Notes: a model not told the origin generated them from the letters alone. Positions 1 to 12,253 are shown, numbered from the stretch's first letter. The stretch: DNA of 64,000 nt from Anadara kagoshimensis (GCA_021292105.1 CM037871.1:19463460-19527459), one strand, 5' to 3'. Numbers and translations: made by a program.

Positions 1-164
1 CGCTATCCATTAATACCAGTTCTACGTTTTTAATTCTTTGGGGTTTTGTTTATGCGTTTGTCCGTACTTTCATATAACATTAAAAAAACACAAAGCCGAT
101 CAAATTGTGAAAACAATACCGGTATTTACAATCAACACGAACCCATCTGTACATGTTCAAACAA

Positions 165-275
165 CAATCCAAAAAGCAGAGTAAAATTGACGAATAAAGG
201 GAAGTAAGGCCAGGTGTTTCGGAAGGGTTAGCAACTCCTCTCTGACTAACTACATCCGCCAAGTTTGAAATCAAA
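165..275. repeat. Dispersed repeat fragment (family R1)
   Basis: Resembles 3050-3175: both have a run like CCAGAAGCAAAGTAAAAT, then a GTGCTTCGGAGGGGTTAGCA-like stretch, then CTACACCCGCC. A short piece of the same end is at 23904-23937. The copies are clearly diverged. No coding sense seen; type of element unknown. Confidence 0.5.
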
Positions 276-359
276 ATTAAGAATGAAAGAGATATGAAAC
301 TTCAGCGCGTCATGATTTTTTATTTTATTTTATTTGGATTTTATTTCATCCAGATATCC

Positions 360-1215
360 AAACAACGATATACTGATGATTTGACCTTAAGATGTCAACA
401 CAGCGCAACATAGTACAACTCGTCGAATAACTCCTAACTTTGGAAGAACACTTGATAAAACTGGAACTGTCTCTTGAGAGCCAAATACCCCCGTCCCCAA
501 CATTTTAAGTTTTCCTGCGACCTTGACCTTTCCGATATGACCTTTGTTCAAGGTCATGACACACCTTTGGACCATGAAGATTATTCATGTGAAGTTTTAG
601 GACTAGTCTAAAGCATTGATGAGGTATGGCCCGGACACGATTTTACACGAACAGACAGACATGGTGATTCCTATATACCCCCTCAAACAAGTTTGCGGGG
701 ATATACTAAAATCCGCATCCAACCGCCGATTTTTAGATCTCCGAGATCAAACAGATATTGGTATCCATAAATCGATATACTGACGATTTGACCTTAAGAA
801 TTTACCATATAGAGCAAAATAAAACTTATTGAATAACTCCCGACTTTGGAAGGACACTTGCTAAATTAAAAATAATGTCCAATCAAATTCATTTTAATTT
901 ACAACGTTATGAGGCATCACATGGCACGAATGCGAAATCTATTGATGAATAATGCCGATATACTGACGATTTGACCTTAATAATGTAACATATAATATGA
1001 CGCAAAATACAACTGATTGAACAACTCCAAACTTTAAAAGGACACTTGGCAAAATAAAAATAATGTCTAATCAAAAACATTTTAATTAACAACGTTATGA
1101 GGCATCACGTGGTACGAATGCGAACTCTATTGATGAAATTTTGGAGTGTTCTAAGATCAAACAGATATTGGTATCCGTAAACCGATATATTGATGATTTG
1201 ACCTTTAAGATTTTC
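360..1215. repeat. Irregular tandem repeat, units about 180-230 bp
   Basis: The phrase GATATACTGACGATTTGACC recurs near 368, 774, 955 and 1184, each followed by similar text about 'AACTCC..ACTTTGGAAGGACACTT'. Units are diverged and unequal in length. The same text forms the target of the retroposon at 24683-25173, so it is a dispersed family rather than a local satellite. Confidence 0.6.
600..705 (-). mobile_element. Hairpin/ACGG-class element, 5' end fragment
   Basis: On the minus strand this starts with a stem-loop (TATACCCCC paired with GCGGGGATATA) followed by a short GTCTGTCTGT run, the arrangement seen in the longer copies at 13499, 48565, 53926 and 63575. Only the 5' end is recognisable. 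Confidence 0.45.
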
Positions 1216-1684
1216 ATATATATAGCTTTGATTTATAGTGAAATCTTAACAATAGGATGATCAAAAGGAATTCAGACCATACTTCATCACAATGGGTCAG
1301 ATCTCAAGGAGTTTATATCGGTATCTAATATCCATTTTAGTTCCAAGAATCTGATTTTGGGGTTTTATTGGACTAAATGCATCAATCCTCCAGCTTGAAC
1401 TAATTTCCTTAAGAGGAATAAAAGCACAAAGTAAACAAGAAGCAATTAAAAGTAAACAAAAACAAATCTGTACAAATCAGATTAAATGAATGTGGATTAT
1501 TTTGTCGATTGTTTGGTTATTTTCTTTAACGATTTTTATTTATGAGAGTCATTATTGGACTTATTTAAGCGCAGCTAAATGTAACAAATGTGAGAGGCTT
1601 ACATAGCAATATATATATTTGTAGTTCAAAATGGCATAAAGAAATTGTTGTTGAAGATATGTACTTGAATGTGAGCCAGTGAAA
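1216..1684. other. AT-rich DNA, nothing recognised
   Basis: No reading frame, RNA gene or repeat that I can support. Confidence 0.5.
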
Positions 1685-1938
1685 CCAGGTCCCGGTTTCA
1701 CAATCATTTCTTAGATAAGACTTTCCTTAACTTAAATTTAGCAAATTTGGGTAATTCTTACTCATGATACTAATGAACATTAATGCAAATGTTTGAATTT
1801 ATAAGTAATCTTAAAAATAACTCCTTAAATCCCTGAATATCTTGAAAATTAACGATATTATTAAAACGATTTGAAATTTTGCAAAATTGAAGTTAAGGAA
1901 AATCTTAGCTAAGGAATGATTGTAAAACCGGGGTCAGG
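1685..1938. mobile_element. MITE-like element with about 65-bp inverted ends (family M3)
   Basis: The left end (CCCGGTTTCACAATCATTTC and on) is the diverged reverse complement of the right end (…GGAATGATTGTAAAACCGGGG). The inverted match runs about 65 bp, through TTCCTTAACTT and GCAAATTT. Total about 254 bp and non-coding. One arm of the same family is at 63060-63300. Confidence 0.65.
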
Positions 1939-1976
1939 AACACTCAAGAACATACGAACAAATAAAGACAAGAAGA

Positions 1977-2283
1977 GTTAGTGAGTAATGGTGTTTAACG
2001 TTCCAGTCAAAAATATTTCACTTATAACGAGACGTCGCCAGCTATAGGCGAAGGTGCAGAAATTTTGTTCTGAGCGTTGCAGGGTTCTTTAACGTGCCAA
2101 GCCCACCATGACACGGGACCTCGATTATTTTTAAGTTCCCATCCGAAAGAACCGCGACTTTCATTTCGTAATGCCGAGTGCTTAGCGAAAGAACTTCAAG
2201 TCTTGGGTCAGACCCGGCCGGGGTTTGAACCCACAACCTCCCACTTACGGAGCGAGCCCTCTACCAACTGAGCTACCGCAGTG
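1977..2283 (-). mobile_element. tRNA-derived SINE, family S-A, full length
   Basis: On the minus strand the head reads as a tRNA-like Pol III promoter: A box TAGCTCAGTTGGTAGAG near 2275-2258 and B box GGTTCAAACCC near 2235-2225. A body of about 200 bp follows, with a tail ending in the GACGTC..TATAAGTGAAATATT..GTTAAACACCAT type. The insertion is bounded by AAGACAAGAAGA at 1965-1976 and again at 2284-2295, a perfect 12-bp target duplication. Open frames here are shadows of the SINE. The tRNA identity of the head is not resolved. Confidence 0.9.
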
Positions 2284-2399
2284 AAGACAAGAAGAAGTCT
2301 CCAGGGAGACAAATGAATCTGAGTTGTATCTAAGATTTGGCCTTGTAACCTAGACCCTTGACCTATGCGTCTCAACTTTGTATGCGACACGTCGTCTCA

Positions 2400-2525
2400 C
2401 GTTGATTTTTAAAATCTATTCATAGCATGGGAGCATGAGGCTACACGATACTGGGGCGGATAGGAGGACGGACAGACAGGGTGATTCCTATATACCCCCT
2501 AACCTTCGTTTGCAAGGTTATAGTG
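2400..2525 (-). mobile_element. Hairpin/ACGG-class element, 5' end fragment
   Basis: On the minus strand a stem-loop start (CTATAACCTTGCAAACGAAGG and on) leads into TATACCCCCTA-type text, then a CTGTCTGTCCGTCC run. It matches 600-705 in layout. The body is lost. Confidence 0.5.
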
Positions 2526-3049
2526 ATAGCATTTCTTCTGACTTGATATTTGGTCCATTGTCAGAATTTCGTCCAGTTTAAGTTTGCTTAACATCACATT
2601 TATTTTAAAACAAATGACCCTTAATACATATTATCGGAATATTATTCAACTTCAATATTTTTTCATGAAAAGATATATGTGAAAATAAACAGAGGATTTG
2701 TTGATTTATTGTTTGGGAAAATAAGGATTCATTTTCAATATAAATTTTTAATGTGCGTATAGAAGTGTCATATACCTTTTTAAAAAAAAATCATAAAATA
2801 CATTTAAAAAAATGGTATATGACTAAGATCCAATAAAATATATAAGTGGGATCCCTTGTTTTAATTGTAAATACCGTTAAATTAAGAGTCAAAGTCACCA
2901 TTTGTTCATTAAAATTTTGGCATTTTAAAGGTGTTTAGCAATACATCAATGGCAAACGCATCAGAAAAGAAATTTTGGAGACTTCAAAATACCGTGACAA
3001 AAAGCGAGTTTGCTAATCAAAAACAAATATACTAAACAATCCAGAAGCA
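2526..3049. other. AT-rich DNA, nothing recognised
   Basis: Poly-A/T stretches only; no supported feature. Confidence 0.5.
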
Positions 3050-3175
3050 AAGTAAAATCCTTAGAATTGACAAGCCAGGTTAGACACGTGAACTTCCACC
3101 AAGGAAGTGAGACCATGTGCTTCGGAGGGGTTAGCACCTCCTGTTTAGCTAGCTACACCCGCCACGCTTAGTTAT
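3050..3175. repeat. Dispersed repeat copy (family R1)
   Basis: Better preserved partner of 165-275, ending in AGCTACACCCGCCACG. A related segment (ATTGACAAG..GTTAGACACGTGAACTT) is also inside the MITE at 35092-35469, near 35300-35335. Confidence 0.55.
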
Positions 3176-5297
3176 CGAAATGGATTTAAACCAGGCTTAA
3201 CTGTAAGTTTAATTTGACAAATAAATGAAAATTAATATCTGGGATTTGATCTGCCTTTTATCAGCTTCTGGAATACTTTGATGTATACAGGAACTAATAT
3301 TACAAATAAACATCACATACTGAATATTAATTAAATGATGGAGGAAACAATCCTCACTTTTTAAAATAAAATCCGATTACCGCCCTGTCGTTTAAATGCT
3401 GGCTAAAACGATTCAAATTCTCATATCTCAAGCTCTGAATTATTGATGATTAATTTGAGTGGTAAGATATTTGACACGGTAACTAAGCTAAACAATGCTT
3501 GATGAAGGTTACTTGTCATAAGCATGGGGATACACAGGGAGAGAAATGTCAAAAATGTTTAAATGAATTAGATACCGACTATGTAAAGTGATAAATATCC
3601 AAAATAACAAGCAGATAAGATCAGGGGAAAATATTATATAATTTTGCGTAATATCTGTGCATTGTGACTCTTAACAGAATCAATGAATTTATTTATTTTT
3701 TACTTATTCATTTTGTGGGGAACTGCAAGCAAAAAGGACATTAAATAAAAAAAAAATAAAAAAATAAAAAAATAAGAAGGGGGGCAATAAAGTATGTTCT
3801 TGGTCCGAAACGAACATCCAAAAGGGTAATAAATTAAATTCTCATATGGCAACAAAACATTTAAACACCTAATTGGAGGACAATACACCGATCCAAAATA
3901 TCGGTTTTGGTGTTGATTGGTCAAGATCACAAGATTGTTGACAAGTATGATGTCTTTGTATCCACAATTATCCAAAGTTCCATCTCAAATTTTATTTTTA
4001 TTCGTTGTAATTATAGCTAGCTAGACAGTAGGGCCTTATAGGCAAACAACATTGACCTGTCCACTTGACCTTTTATTAGGAATATTCATATAGAAGGATC
4101 CATCGAATACATATATAGTACGTGTATTAGGATTTGCAGATATTAAATGCACACTGTACATGATGAGTGGTCTCATTATGAAGACGAAATTGACACGTGT
4201 TATCCCTATTCATAAATATTTAAAATAAAGGTCAAACAGGCAGGTCAATGGTTTTTTCATACATTTCCGGAGTCCTCGACCGAAGTTAACGTGTAGTGAA
4301 CGTTGAACGTATCTGGACAGTTTTCAAAGTTTTGCCTTTGATGTTTGCATTGTGATTTGGACATTTACTGGTATGTGTGTTTTTGATTGTTTCTTTCTTT
4401 ATGAAATACTGGATACATGTAATTTTTAGGTTCAAACTTTGTGACGTCTTGTGGATATTCAAAGCTGTAATGAGAAATATTGTGAAAAAAAGTTTTTTTC
4501 ATAGTTTTGCTCTAAAAATCACTTTAATTATTTATTATATCAATGGACAGAGAAAGCGCCAAGGGTTTATATTGGAAGTATTTCTTTTCCCATTTTCCCA
4601 TGGTGATGGATTAACTATGATCTAATGATTATATACTAGTATTCATGGTATTATGTAGCTAAGTGTCATATAATTTCTTCAAAATTATTGGTTTGATCTT
4701 GTAAATAAGCCTTGTCCAGTAAACACGATGTAGATTTTGCTGTATTCATCTTTTCTGATGCACCTCGTTAGACAGATGATTGTTTTCTTTCGTTTCTCTT
4801 ACACACACTGCAAACATAATTTGCTATCAAGAATAATTTTTTTCTTTATCTGTAGAGTTAAACCTGTGACATTTTTAAACCTATCATCGTACCACCATAA
4901 CCTTTTCCCAATAAATTAAAGTAGTTTTGGCATTGGAATCCGCCTAGTGGAACTTTTCAACTGATAGTTTTTACATGTTCAAGTGGCGCTTTAAATATAT
5001 TGGCCCAGCGAGCGAATCAATGCCATATTTGCATGTCAAGTAAAATGGAATCCAATGCACATCACCATCGTTATCATATTATTATTATTATCATTATTAA
5101 GTCAACACTTACTCACCCAATTTGATATCACGAGTTCGAAAAAGAGTAGGCCACGTGTTGTTGCTTTTGAGGACACTTACAACTAGAAGCTATTGAAACA
5201 CACTGAGCAAAGTAAGACAAGAGAAAGAACAAAGACAGCGTTTTGTTTTACTGTTTATTGTATGAATTAGAAGTAATTCGAAGTTATTGTGTAATAC
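3176..5297. other. Anonymous AT-rich stretch
   Basis: Several frames of 60-91 codons occur here (for example minus strand 3700-3975), but none has a recognisable domain and their amino-acid make-up is what AT-rich DNA gives by chance. A short ATT run is near 5080. Confidence 0.5.
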
Positions 5298-5512
5298 TGT
5301 AAAATCACTCATATTCGAGGGTTAAAATTTCGTGGTTTTCCCATTTGAAAAATATTTATCGGGAGAAAATTTCGTGGAATTCTGTCGTTTGAAAATAAAT
5401 CCCATAAAGGGCCGTGGTAATTTATTATTTTCGTTGAGATTTAATTTCGTGGTTATCACTTACCCACGAAAATATCGAAATTGAATCCCTCACGAACATT
5501 TGTGATTTTACA
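5298..5512. mobile_element. MITE, TIR TGTAAAATCAC (family M2)
   Basis: The left end TGTAAAATCAC..AT.TTCG.GGG is mirrored on the right by CCCTCACGAACATTTGTGATTT. Inside, TTTCGTGG motifs occur in both orientations, typical of small MITEs common in molluscs. Total about 215 bp, non-coding. The 43446 element has the same style of ends (CTGTAAACG). Confidence 0.7.
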
Positions 5513-5694
5513 TGAATTTGTAGCTAAACTGTGTACTTTACAATAGACAATGCACTAAGAAAATCTCGAGAAAAAGTGGATAAAATTCATCACGGAGGAC
5601 TTTGTTCGAGAATAAGTTCGATTAGTTGTCCATATCAACGGTTATATGACTGTATTTCCGTTTTCTGTTTTTAAGGTTTAGACAAAACGTTCTG

Positions 5695-5888
5695 GTTCAT
5701 ACATTACTATTTTAAATCTACTATCAAGTTGTAAGTTCAACGAGTTGAAGTGGTATATACCAGAAAACACCGATCACCAACTTAACCAACCTAACTGAAA
5801 TTGGCGCCTGTTGTTAGAAATCTTCATCATTTGTGTTCTTATCAATGGCTGTGGGACTTATTAGAGTTTTCTTTTCTCCAAGATTTAT

Positions 5889-5944
<56 letters not shown>

Positions 5945-6095
5945 AGCCATATAAGTAACTAGAAGGTTTAGTGTTTAAAGCCTGCTATCAAGTTAAGTTC
6001 AACGAGCTAAAGTAGTATTTTTTCAGAAAACACCGATCACCAACTTAACCATCCTAACTGGAATTGGCGTCTGTTGTAATAGACATCCCGCTAGA
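5695..6095. repeat. Direct duplication flanking an (AAAT)n run
   Basis: About 130 bp at 5695-5825 (CTATCAAGTTGTAAGTTCAA through CACCGATCACCAACTTAACC) is repeated with small changes at 5975-6095. A pure AAAT tetranucleotide run lies between at about 5888-5944. Confidence 0.75.
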
Positions 6096-6231
6096 AATCT
6101 CGATCAATCACTTCTAAACAAATATTCTCAAACTATTATTATATTATTATACTTACATATATCTCAAAATATTGATTATTTTATCAGACATTGTAATATC
6201 TAATTCCAAAATCAGTCTGGAACATCAAGGT

Positions 6232-6456
6232 ACATACAGCACAAACCCTATCGAAAGTTTAACACTTAGCTTACCGTTCAGAGTTGGTGCCAAGTTGGAA
6301 GCTCGTATTGCCCATATCGTCGGTTATATTTTGGCAAACGTTCGGTAGCTGTTGCCTATCTCGAGACAGTACAATCAGCTGCTTCGCCACTGGACATCTG
6401 GGCTTCAACTTCTTTTCGGCAGTGCAATATTAAACTTTCGACATGTCCATATTGTA
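6232..6456. mobile_element. Tc1/mariner-like MITE, family M1 (diverged copy)
   Basis: Left end CTATCGAAAGTTTAACACTT, right end the complement ATATTAAACTTTCGACATG. It is more mutated than the others (outer bases altered) but has the standard length of about 225 bp. Confidence 0.7.
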
Positions 6457-6865
6457 CTTTTTTACATGGCTATCAAAACCTATTCCAGACCATATTTATT
6501 TTGTTTATATTATATTTGTATATATACAACAAAAACTCGTATCAGTTTCAAAATTTAAAATAAGTATAACAATTTGATATAATGTAGTGTAATGTGCATA
6601 TTTATGTAACGTGTATGAACCTTTAAGCTGATACTGTACGTTATTTCTGCAATTTTGTAAATGTCCAAACGTTTAGTGTACGCGTCCTTTGAATTTATTA
6701 AGTTTACTTTTTCATATATATCTTAATCTAAAAAACCATTACTCCATTCAAAGAAGATACGATATACATTCATAGTGACATGTTGTGGGGTAATTGAACA
6801 TACAAGACAATGAAGACATGTATTACTATTATATCAAAACGGAGATTGATTTATATTAAGATATA
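6457..6865. other. AT-rich DNA, nothing recognised
   Basis: The 68-codon frame starting at 6352 runs from the MITE into this stretch and is not a gene. Confidence 0.5.
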
Positions 6866-7065
6866 CAGTACAGGCCTGTCGAAAGTTAAACACTAAGATA
6901 ACGAATTAGTACCAGCACATCTAAGTCCCTCGTTATCTATATTTCGACAATTTATCGGCAGCTGTAAATATTTCTTGGCAGCTTATTTATGCCTCGGTCA
7001 CAAGGTAGCCCAGCTTAAACTCCTTTACTTTAGCCCAGTGTTAAACTTTCGACAGGTCTGTACTG
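6866..7065. mobile_element. Tc1/mariner-like MITE, family M1
   Basis: Starts CAGTACAGGCCTGTCGAAAG after TA and ends CTTTCGACAGGTCTGTACTG. It is 200 bp with AACACTAAG / GTGTTAA inner ends. No coding. The right flank lacks TA, so the target duplication is not intact here. Confidence 0.85.
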
Positions 7066-7964
7066 ACAGTATACATATCAGAACCAGTATCCCTTGCCAT
7101 AAAGTTAACATAAATTGACATTATTCTTTATTCATCTGTTTTACATTGGACTTGTTTAAGCTTCCATTATAATCCAGAAAACATTTTAAAACATTCAATA
7201 GAAATCTTACAAAAAATTATAATTTCTAGTTTATGTATGTAAGTAGGTCTTTTGGTTTGTAAAGTTTTGCATCGAAAAAAATTTAAAAGTGTAGAAGCTT
7301 CAAAGTTATGGTTTCACTATTGGAGTTGCTCCTAACAAATAAATTTTAGTGAGGGTGATGCATGCCCCAGTCAAGATTATTTATTTTATATCGAGCAGAC
7401 AGTTGCAACTTTAATAATGTTTGAAATTGTTCATTTACTTTATACTTTTGACAACATTCATTGCTATGGGTATCTACGATCATCATAAACTATTTCTGTT
7501 GTAAGGGAAATGTTGCTGCTTTTGGATTTTACATATCACAAACTTATGGGAATGTCTAAATATCCTGCAAATTTGAAACATTAATTATACTGTAAATTAA
7601 AACGATAAGAAGATTGCAGATCATACCAAGTTTATGACACCTGTATTTGTGACGGAAAACGTAAGTAAAAATCGTAAAATTTGGACCGACTTTTACAAAA
7701 TGTAATGTAAAAACTTCACACAAGCAAATGTTTACCCTGCAGAGATATTCTATTTCAATCGTTGATGCTCAATTTCTCGTTACGACTGAGCTCAAGTAAG
7801 TGAAAAACAAACTATTCATTCTTTTAATTTGAGCAAAATTCTGATTCTTAAATTTTAAAATTCCTCACAAACGAAGCTATTATTAATACTACCATTAGTA
7901 CTACTACTACTATTACATTTTTTTCATTATACTGTCAGACAACAAGGTTAAAAGTATGTACATT
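7066..7964. other. AT-rich DNA, nothing recognised
   Basis: No feature that I can support on either strand. Confidence 0.5.
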
Positions 7965-8071
7965 CAGTACAGGCCTGTCGAAAGTTTAACTCTAAGCTCA
8001 CTAAAAAGGAATCAAAACTCGGCTCCCGAGATATGGATAGCTAGTGGCAGAAACGCTACCGAGAGATAGAT
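7965..8071. mobile_element. MITE M1, left half only
   Basis: CAGTACAGGCCTGTCGAAAG is followed by the typical M1 interior (GAGATATGGATAGCTAGTGG, then GAGATAGATAGCAACTGT). At that point it is cut and continues into the 540-bp tandem repeat; no right end follows. Confidence 0.8.
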
Positions 8072-9865
8072 AGCAACTGTCTTGATATGACTATAGCTGG
8101 CATTCATGCATATCTGTACACATCAAGAAACTAGAAGCGAATTTAGCAGAATTATCAAGCATAAATCTTAAATCCAGATAATTCCTAAATAATAAAACAA
8201 CATATAGAGCAGTAACATCATAACAGGTCAAGTGAATTACTCTATCAATATCAACAACATTGAAATATTTAGATTTCCACAAATTTGGTCTGAGCTCTAC
8301 TGATGAGAAATTTTGTTTGGAAACGACCGTCTATTGTTGTAAAAACCAAACTAAATTTAGTATTATAAATGATAACTGTCACACACAGTACCAGAGACAG
8401 TAGTTTTTGCAAGTCTTTATTAAAACTTAGTTCATAGTTAATAGTGCAAACATTGCCGGTGGATAAATGAACTAGAAATCTACAACTCAGTTTGAATTGC
8501 TGATGTTCATCTAAACATTGTGGTTTATAATAAAATCTTTAGGTATTTTTATTTTTGAAAAAATAAAAAAAATAAAAATATCATCTATATACAACAAACA
8601 CAATAAAAGAACAGCATTGTCTTGATATGATGATAGCTGGCATTCATGCATATCTATACACATCAAGAAACTGGAAGCGAATTAAGCAGAATTATCAAGC
8701 ATAGATCTTAAATTCAGTTAATTCCTAACTAATAAAACAACATATAGAGCAGTAACATCATAACGGATCAAGTGAATTACTCTATCAATATCAACAACAT
8801 GGAAATATTTGGATTTCCACAAATTTGGTCCGAGCTCTACTGATGAGGACTTTTGTTTGGAAACGACCGTCTATTGCTGTAAAAACCAAAATCGGTTCAG
8901 TATTGATAATGATAACTGTCACACACAGTAGCAGAGATAGTAATTTTTGCAAGTCTGTTTAAAAACTTAGTTCATGGTCAATAATGCAAACATTGCCGGT
9001 GGATAAATGAACTAGAAATCTACAACTCAGTTTGAATTGCTGATGTTCATCTAAACATTGTGGTTTATAATAAAATCTTTAGGTATTTTTATTTTTGAAA
9101 AAATAAAAAAAATAAAAATATCATCTATATACAACAAACACAATAAAAGAACAGCATTGTCTTGATATGATGATAGCTGGCATTCATGCATATCTATACA
9201 CATCAAGAAACTGGAAGCGAATTAAGCAGAATTATCAAGCATAGATCTTAAATTCAGTTAATTCCTAACTAATAAAACAACATATAGAGCAGTAACATCA
9301 TAACGGATCAAGTGAATTACTCTATCAATATCAACAACATGGAAATATTTGGATTTCCACAAATTTGGTCCGAGCTCTACTGATGAGGACTTTTGTTTGG
9401 AAACGACCGTCTATTGCTGTAAAAACCAAAATCGGTTCAGTATTGATAATGATAACTGTCACACACAGTAGCAGAGATAGTAATTTTTGCAAGTCTGTTT
9501 AAAAACTTAGTTCATGGTCAATAATGCAAACATTGCCGGTGGATAAAATAAACTAGAAATCTACAATTCAGTTTGAAATGTTGATGTTCATCTAAAAATT
9601 GTGGTTTACAAAAAGATCTTTAGGTATTTTTATTTTTTCAAAAATAAAAATATCATCTATATACAACAAACACAATAAAAGAACAGCATTGTCTTGATAT
9701 GATGATAGCTGGCATTCATGCATATCTGTACACATCAAGAAACTGGAAGCGAATTTAGCTGAATTATCAAGCATAGATCTTAAATCCAGTTAATTCCTAA
9801 CTAATAAAACAACATATAGAGCAGTAACATCATAACGGGTCAAGTGAATTACTCTATCAATAATC
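8069..9865. repeat. Tandem repeat, unit about 540 bp, about 3.3 copies
   Basis: The start TGTCTTGATATGA..ATAGCTGGCA recurs at about 8069, 8616, 9156 and 9689. Positions about 8450-9006 and 8990-9546 read identically at a shift of 540 bp, while the first and last copies differ by several percent. Frames such as 8091-8282 and 9592-9774 (minus) are the same repeat text and not genes. It starts exactly where the half MITE M1 is cut. Confidence 0.9.
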
Positions 9866-10376
9866 AAAAATTTGTTTTTTGACATGTAATCTCAAATTTG
9901 ATTTATTGTAATTGGAACATTTATTTCTGATAACACTGGAACGACATTGAAAAACTAATTTATCCTGCATAGATGCAGTCTCAAGATTATTCGTATTATG
10001 AAATAAACGAACGACATTCCGAATATATAAAAATCTAAAAACATTTCTTTCTCAAAAAATTACATTACATTACATTTGGTGGCGTTTTGCATCAAGGCAA
10101 TATATATCGTTAAAAACAATATTTCAAATATCGATATTGCATGTCATCTTCTTTACGTCTTGTAATTGCACTGAATCATAGTTATGACATAAGATTCAAG
10201 CACACTCTTGGGCCACCTCAGAGGTCGAGTGAACTAAAGTGCCGGATTACGCATCAAAGTGTCTTTTATCGAATAAGTTCGAATCCAATTTAGAAAGAAT
10301 CAAGTGTAAAAAGGTTATCAGTTCCATGCCGAAGGTATTTGGTTTTGTACGGCCAATTAGGCCTCCTGTGGAACCC
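9866..10376. other. AT-rich DNA with a possible SINE S-C head
   Basis: Mostly featureless. At about 10213-10285 a tRNA-Leu/Ser-like order is visible: GGTCGAGTGAACTAAAGTGC (A-box like), then GTTCGAATCC (B-box like). Too diverged to be a working tRNA, so likely an old SINE head. Confidence 0.4.
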
Positions 10377-10530
10377 CTATATGTAGTAACTACCACAAAT
10401 GTAGTAACGGTCACAAATGTAATAAAATTGTGTCACATTTGTAGTAACGAACCACAAATGTAGGAACGACCGTTACCACAAATGTAGTAACAATTTTTGT
10501 TACCACATATGTAGTAAATGAAAACCGCTA
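10377..10530 (+). repeat. FB-A left arm: CACAAATGTAGTAA motif array
   Basis: About eight copies of the motif ACAAATGTAGTAAC or its TATATGTAGTAAC variant, most in one orientation with one or two reversed. Confidence 0.85.
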
Positions 10531-10584
10531 TATGTAGTAACGAAAATTTCAAAATCTGAACGTTAGAAACCAACATTTAAGGTG

Positions 10585-10682
10585 CGTTCTAACCCGATAG
10601 AAGCGACTTTTAACGCGTTAGAAGTGACTTTTAACTCGATAGAATGGAATTCTATCCCGATAGAAGTGGCTATAAGTGACTT
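10585..10682. repeat. CGATAGAAGTGAC motif cluster
   Basis: Four to five copies of TAACxCGATAGAAGTGACTTT-like text, one inverted (ATTCTATCCCGATAG). It looks like one arm of another motif-array element; I found no partner arm in this window. Confidence 0.6.
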
Positions 10683-10771
10683 TATTAAATACCAAAGAAA
10701 AATATATGTATAAATTGTTAATTTTGCTGGGTTTTTTTCTATTTACTTGAAAACAATTAGTGTCACATAAA

Positions 10772-11436
10772 GCGGCACTGTTACGCCACATAGCGGTGTT
10801 GCCGCATAAACGCGCCCAACACGTCTATGCGGGGAATTCCAACGCATAAAGAGGTCCGCCACGTTTATGCGGCGGCGTTCAACGCATAAAGATGTCTTGC
10901 TTAAATGCGGCGCAAGGCTGCCTTTTTGACGCATAACGATGGCTAGTTTTAACGAATTGGTATGAAATTTAAAAAGAGCTGATATCTTGACAAAAACGGC
11001 GGTGGTGATATAAATTATGACAACGGTTGTCACAATTAAGAATTTATATTGTTGGTATTGTTGATAATGGTAATAATAACAATACGAGGATGGGGACAGG
11101 GCCGATGAGAGCGCAAAACGTGCCGACGGCGGTGGCGATTATGACTGTGATATTGATGATCGTTAGCTTGTGATTTTGGCAGAATTTCGACTTTTGCTTT
11201 GATAATAATAATAATAATTATTATGGTGGTGGTGCACGATGGTGGTGGTGCTTTTTGTGAAGGTGGTAATAATGATGGATGTGTAAATGGGGGTGTGATA
11301 GTAATTATTTTCTTTATGCGGCGGAATGTAGCCTTTTTGCCGCATAAAAGCTTTCTCTTTATGCGTTGAAATTTCCCGCATAGACGTGTTGGAACACGTT
11401 TATGCGGCAACACCGCTATGTGGCGTAACACGGCAC
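10772..11436. mobile_element. Foldback-like element FB-C, 665 bp
   Basis: The left arm at 10772-10930 begins GTTACGCCACATAGCGGTGT, and the right arm at about 11308-11436 is its reverse complement (ending ACACCGCTATGTGGCGTAAC). Both carry repeated CGCATAAAcGTGT / CTATGCGG motifs in both orientations. The centre is GGT/ATT trinucleotide-rich with no convincing protein; frames of 72-131 codons on the minus strand read His, Ile and Thr runs. It sits between the FB-A arms. Confidence 0.85.
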
Positions 11437-11689
11437 ATTACAAAATGATTAGCATAACATGTAATAGTAATTCAGATATAAATGTAATAAATAAATCATA
11501 ATAATAACTACTAGTATCTGATAATCCTTGTAAGGGTGTTACCCCTGTACCTATGTTATGTATTATGCGATGAGCGATAATGCCAATTGGCCTCTTATTT
11601 TTCATTATACTTCGGTTTGTAAATTTTTAAATTTAAGTTTCTGGGTTTTCTGTATTTTTGCAGATTTTAGTAGGGTACATGTATTGATT

Positions 11690-12080
11690 ATTATACTCCA
11701 CGGCACTTAAGATGTAGGAAGTATAATGCTGTTTGGTCGGTCCCTCCGTCCGTCCATCAGTCAATTATAAGTTTTCTGCATTGTTTCCTAAACACTTTCA
11801 GATAGAGTTTTTGAATGGGAGTCAACTACAATGAGTTGCAGATCAAGTTAACGTTTTGTTTTACTACGAATCTGATCCTTTGCAATTGTCTTTAATAATT
11901 TTATTGAAATACTAGTAACAGTTTTCTGCAGTTTTTTTTCGTAATAGCTTGCACATATTGAACTGATTTGGCATATAGGTCTACCATAATGTGTTACAGA
12001 TCAAGTTCAGGTTTCATTTTGCTTCGCTGAAATTTATGTTTTTACGATGACTACACTTGATTTGGTCCAATATGTGGGAG
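11690..12080 (+). mobile_element. Hairpin/CCGT-class element, diverged
   Basis: A weak stem (TATACTCC..GGAAGTATA) is followed by GGTCGGTCCCTCCGTCCGTC and a body with an internal duplication: GTTTTCTGCA..CAAGTT..TTTTGTTTTACT and again GTTTTCTGCA..CAAGTT..TTCATTTTGCT. The layout matches the other CCGT elements. 11437-11689 shows nothing. Confidence 0.5.
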
Positions 12081-12118
12081 CAACCTCAAAGATTTTTGTA
12101 ATCTTTGCTGATTTTTAT

Positions 12119-12148
12119 GATCTCTCTCTCTCTCTCTCTCTCTCTGTT
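12119..12148. repeat. (TC)n microsatellite
   Basis: Pure dinucleotide run. Confidence 0.95.
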
Positions 12149-12253
12149 GCATTTACAATACTTCGTAAACAACGTTATTGAAGTATATGAACTGCATTTT
12201 ATAAGATGTGTTAGTCTGTAAAATAGAACGTCTGTAATCATATATGGTGTATG

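Noticed and set aside
10743-11431. 96- and 131-codon minus-strand frames in FB-C
   Set aside because: They lie in inverted-repeat arms and trinucleotide runs; sequence is Thr/His/Ile filler with no domain.
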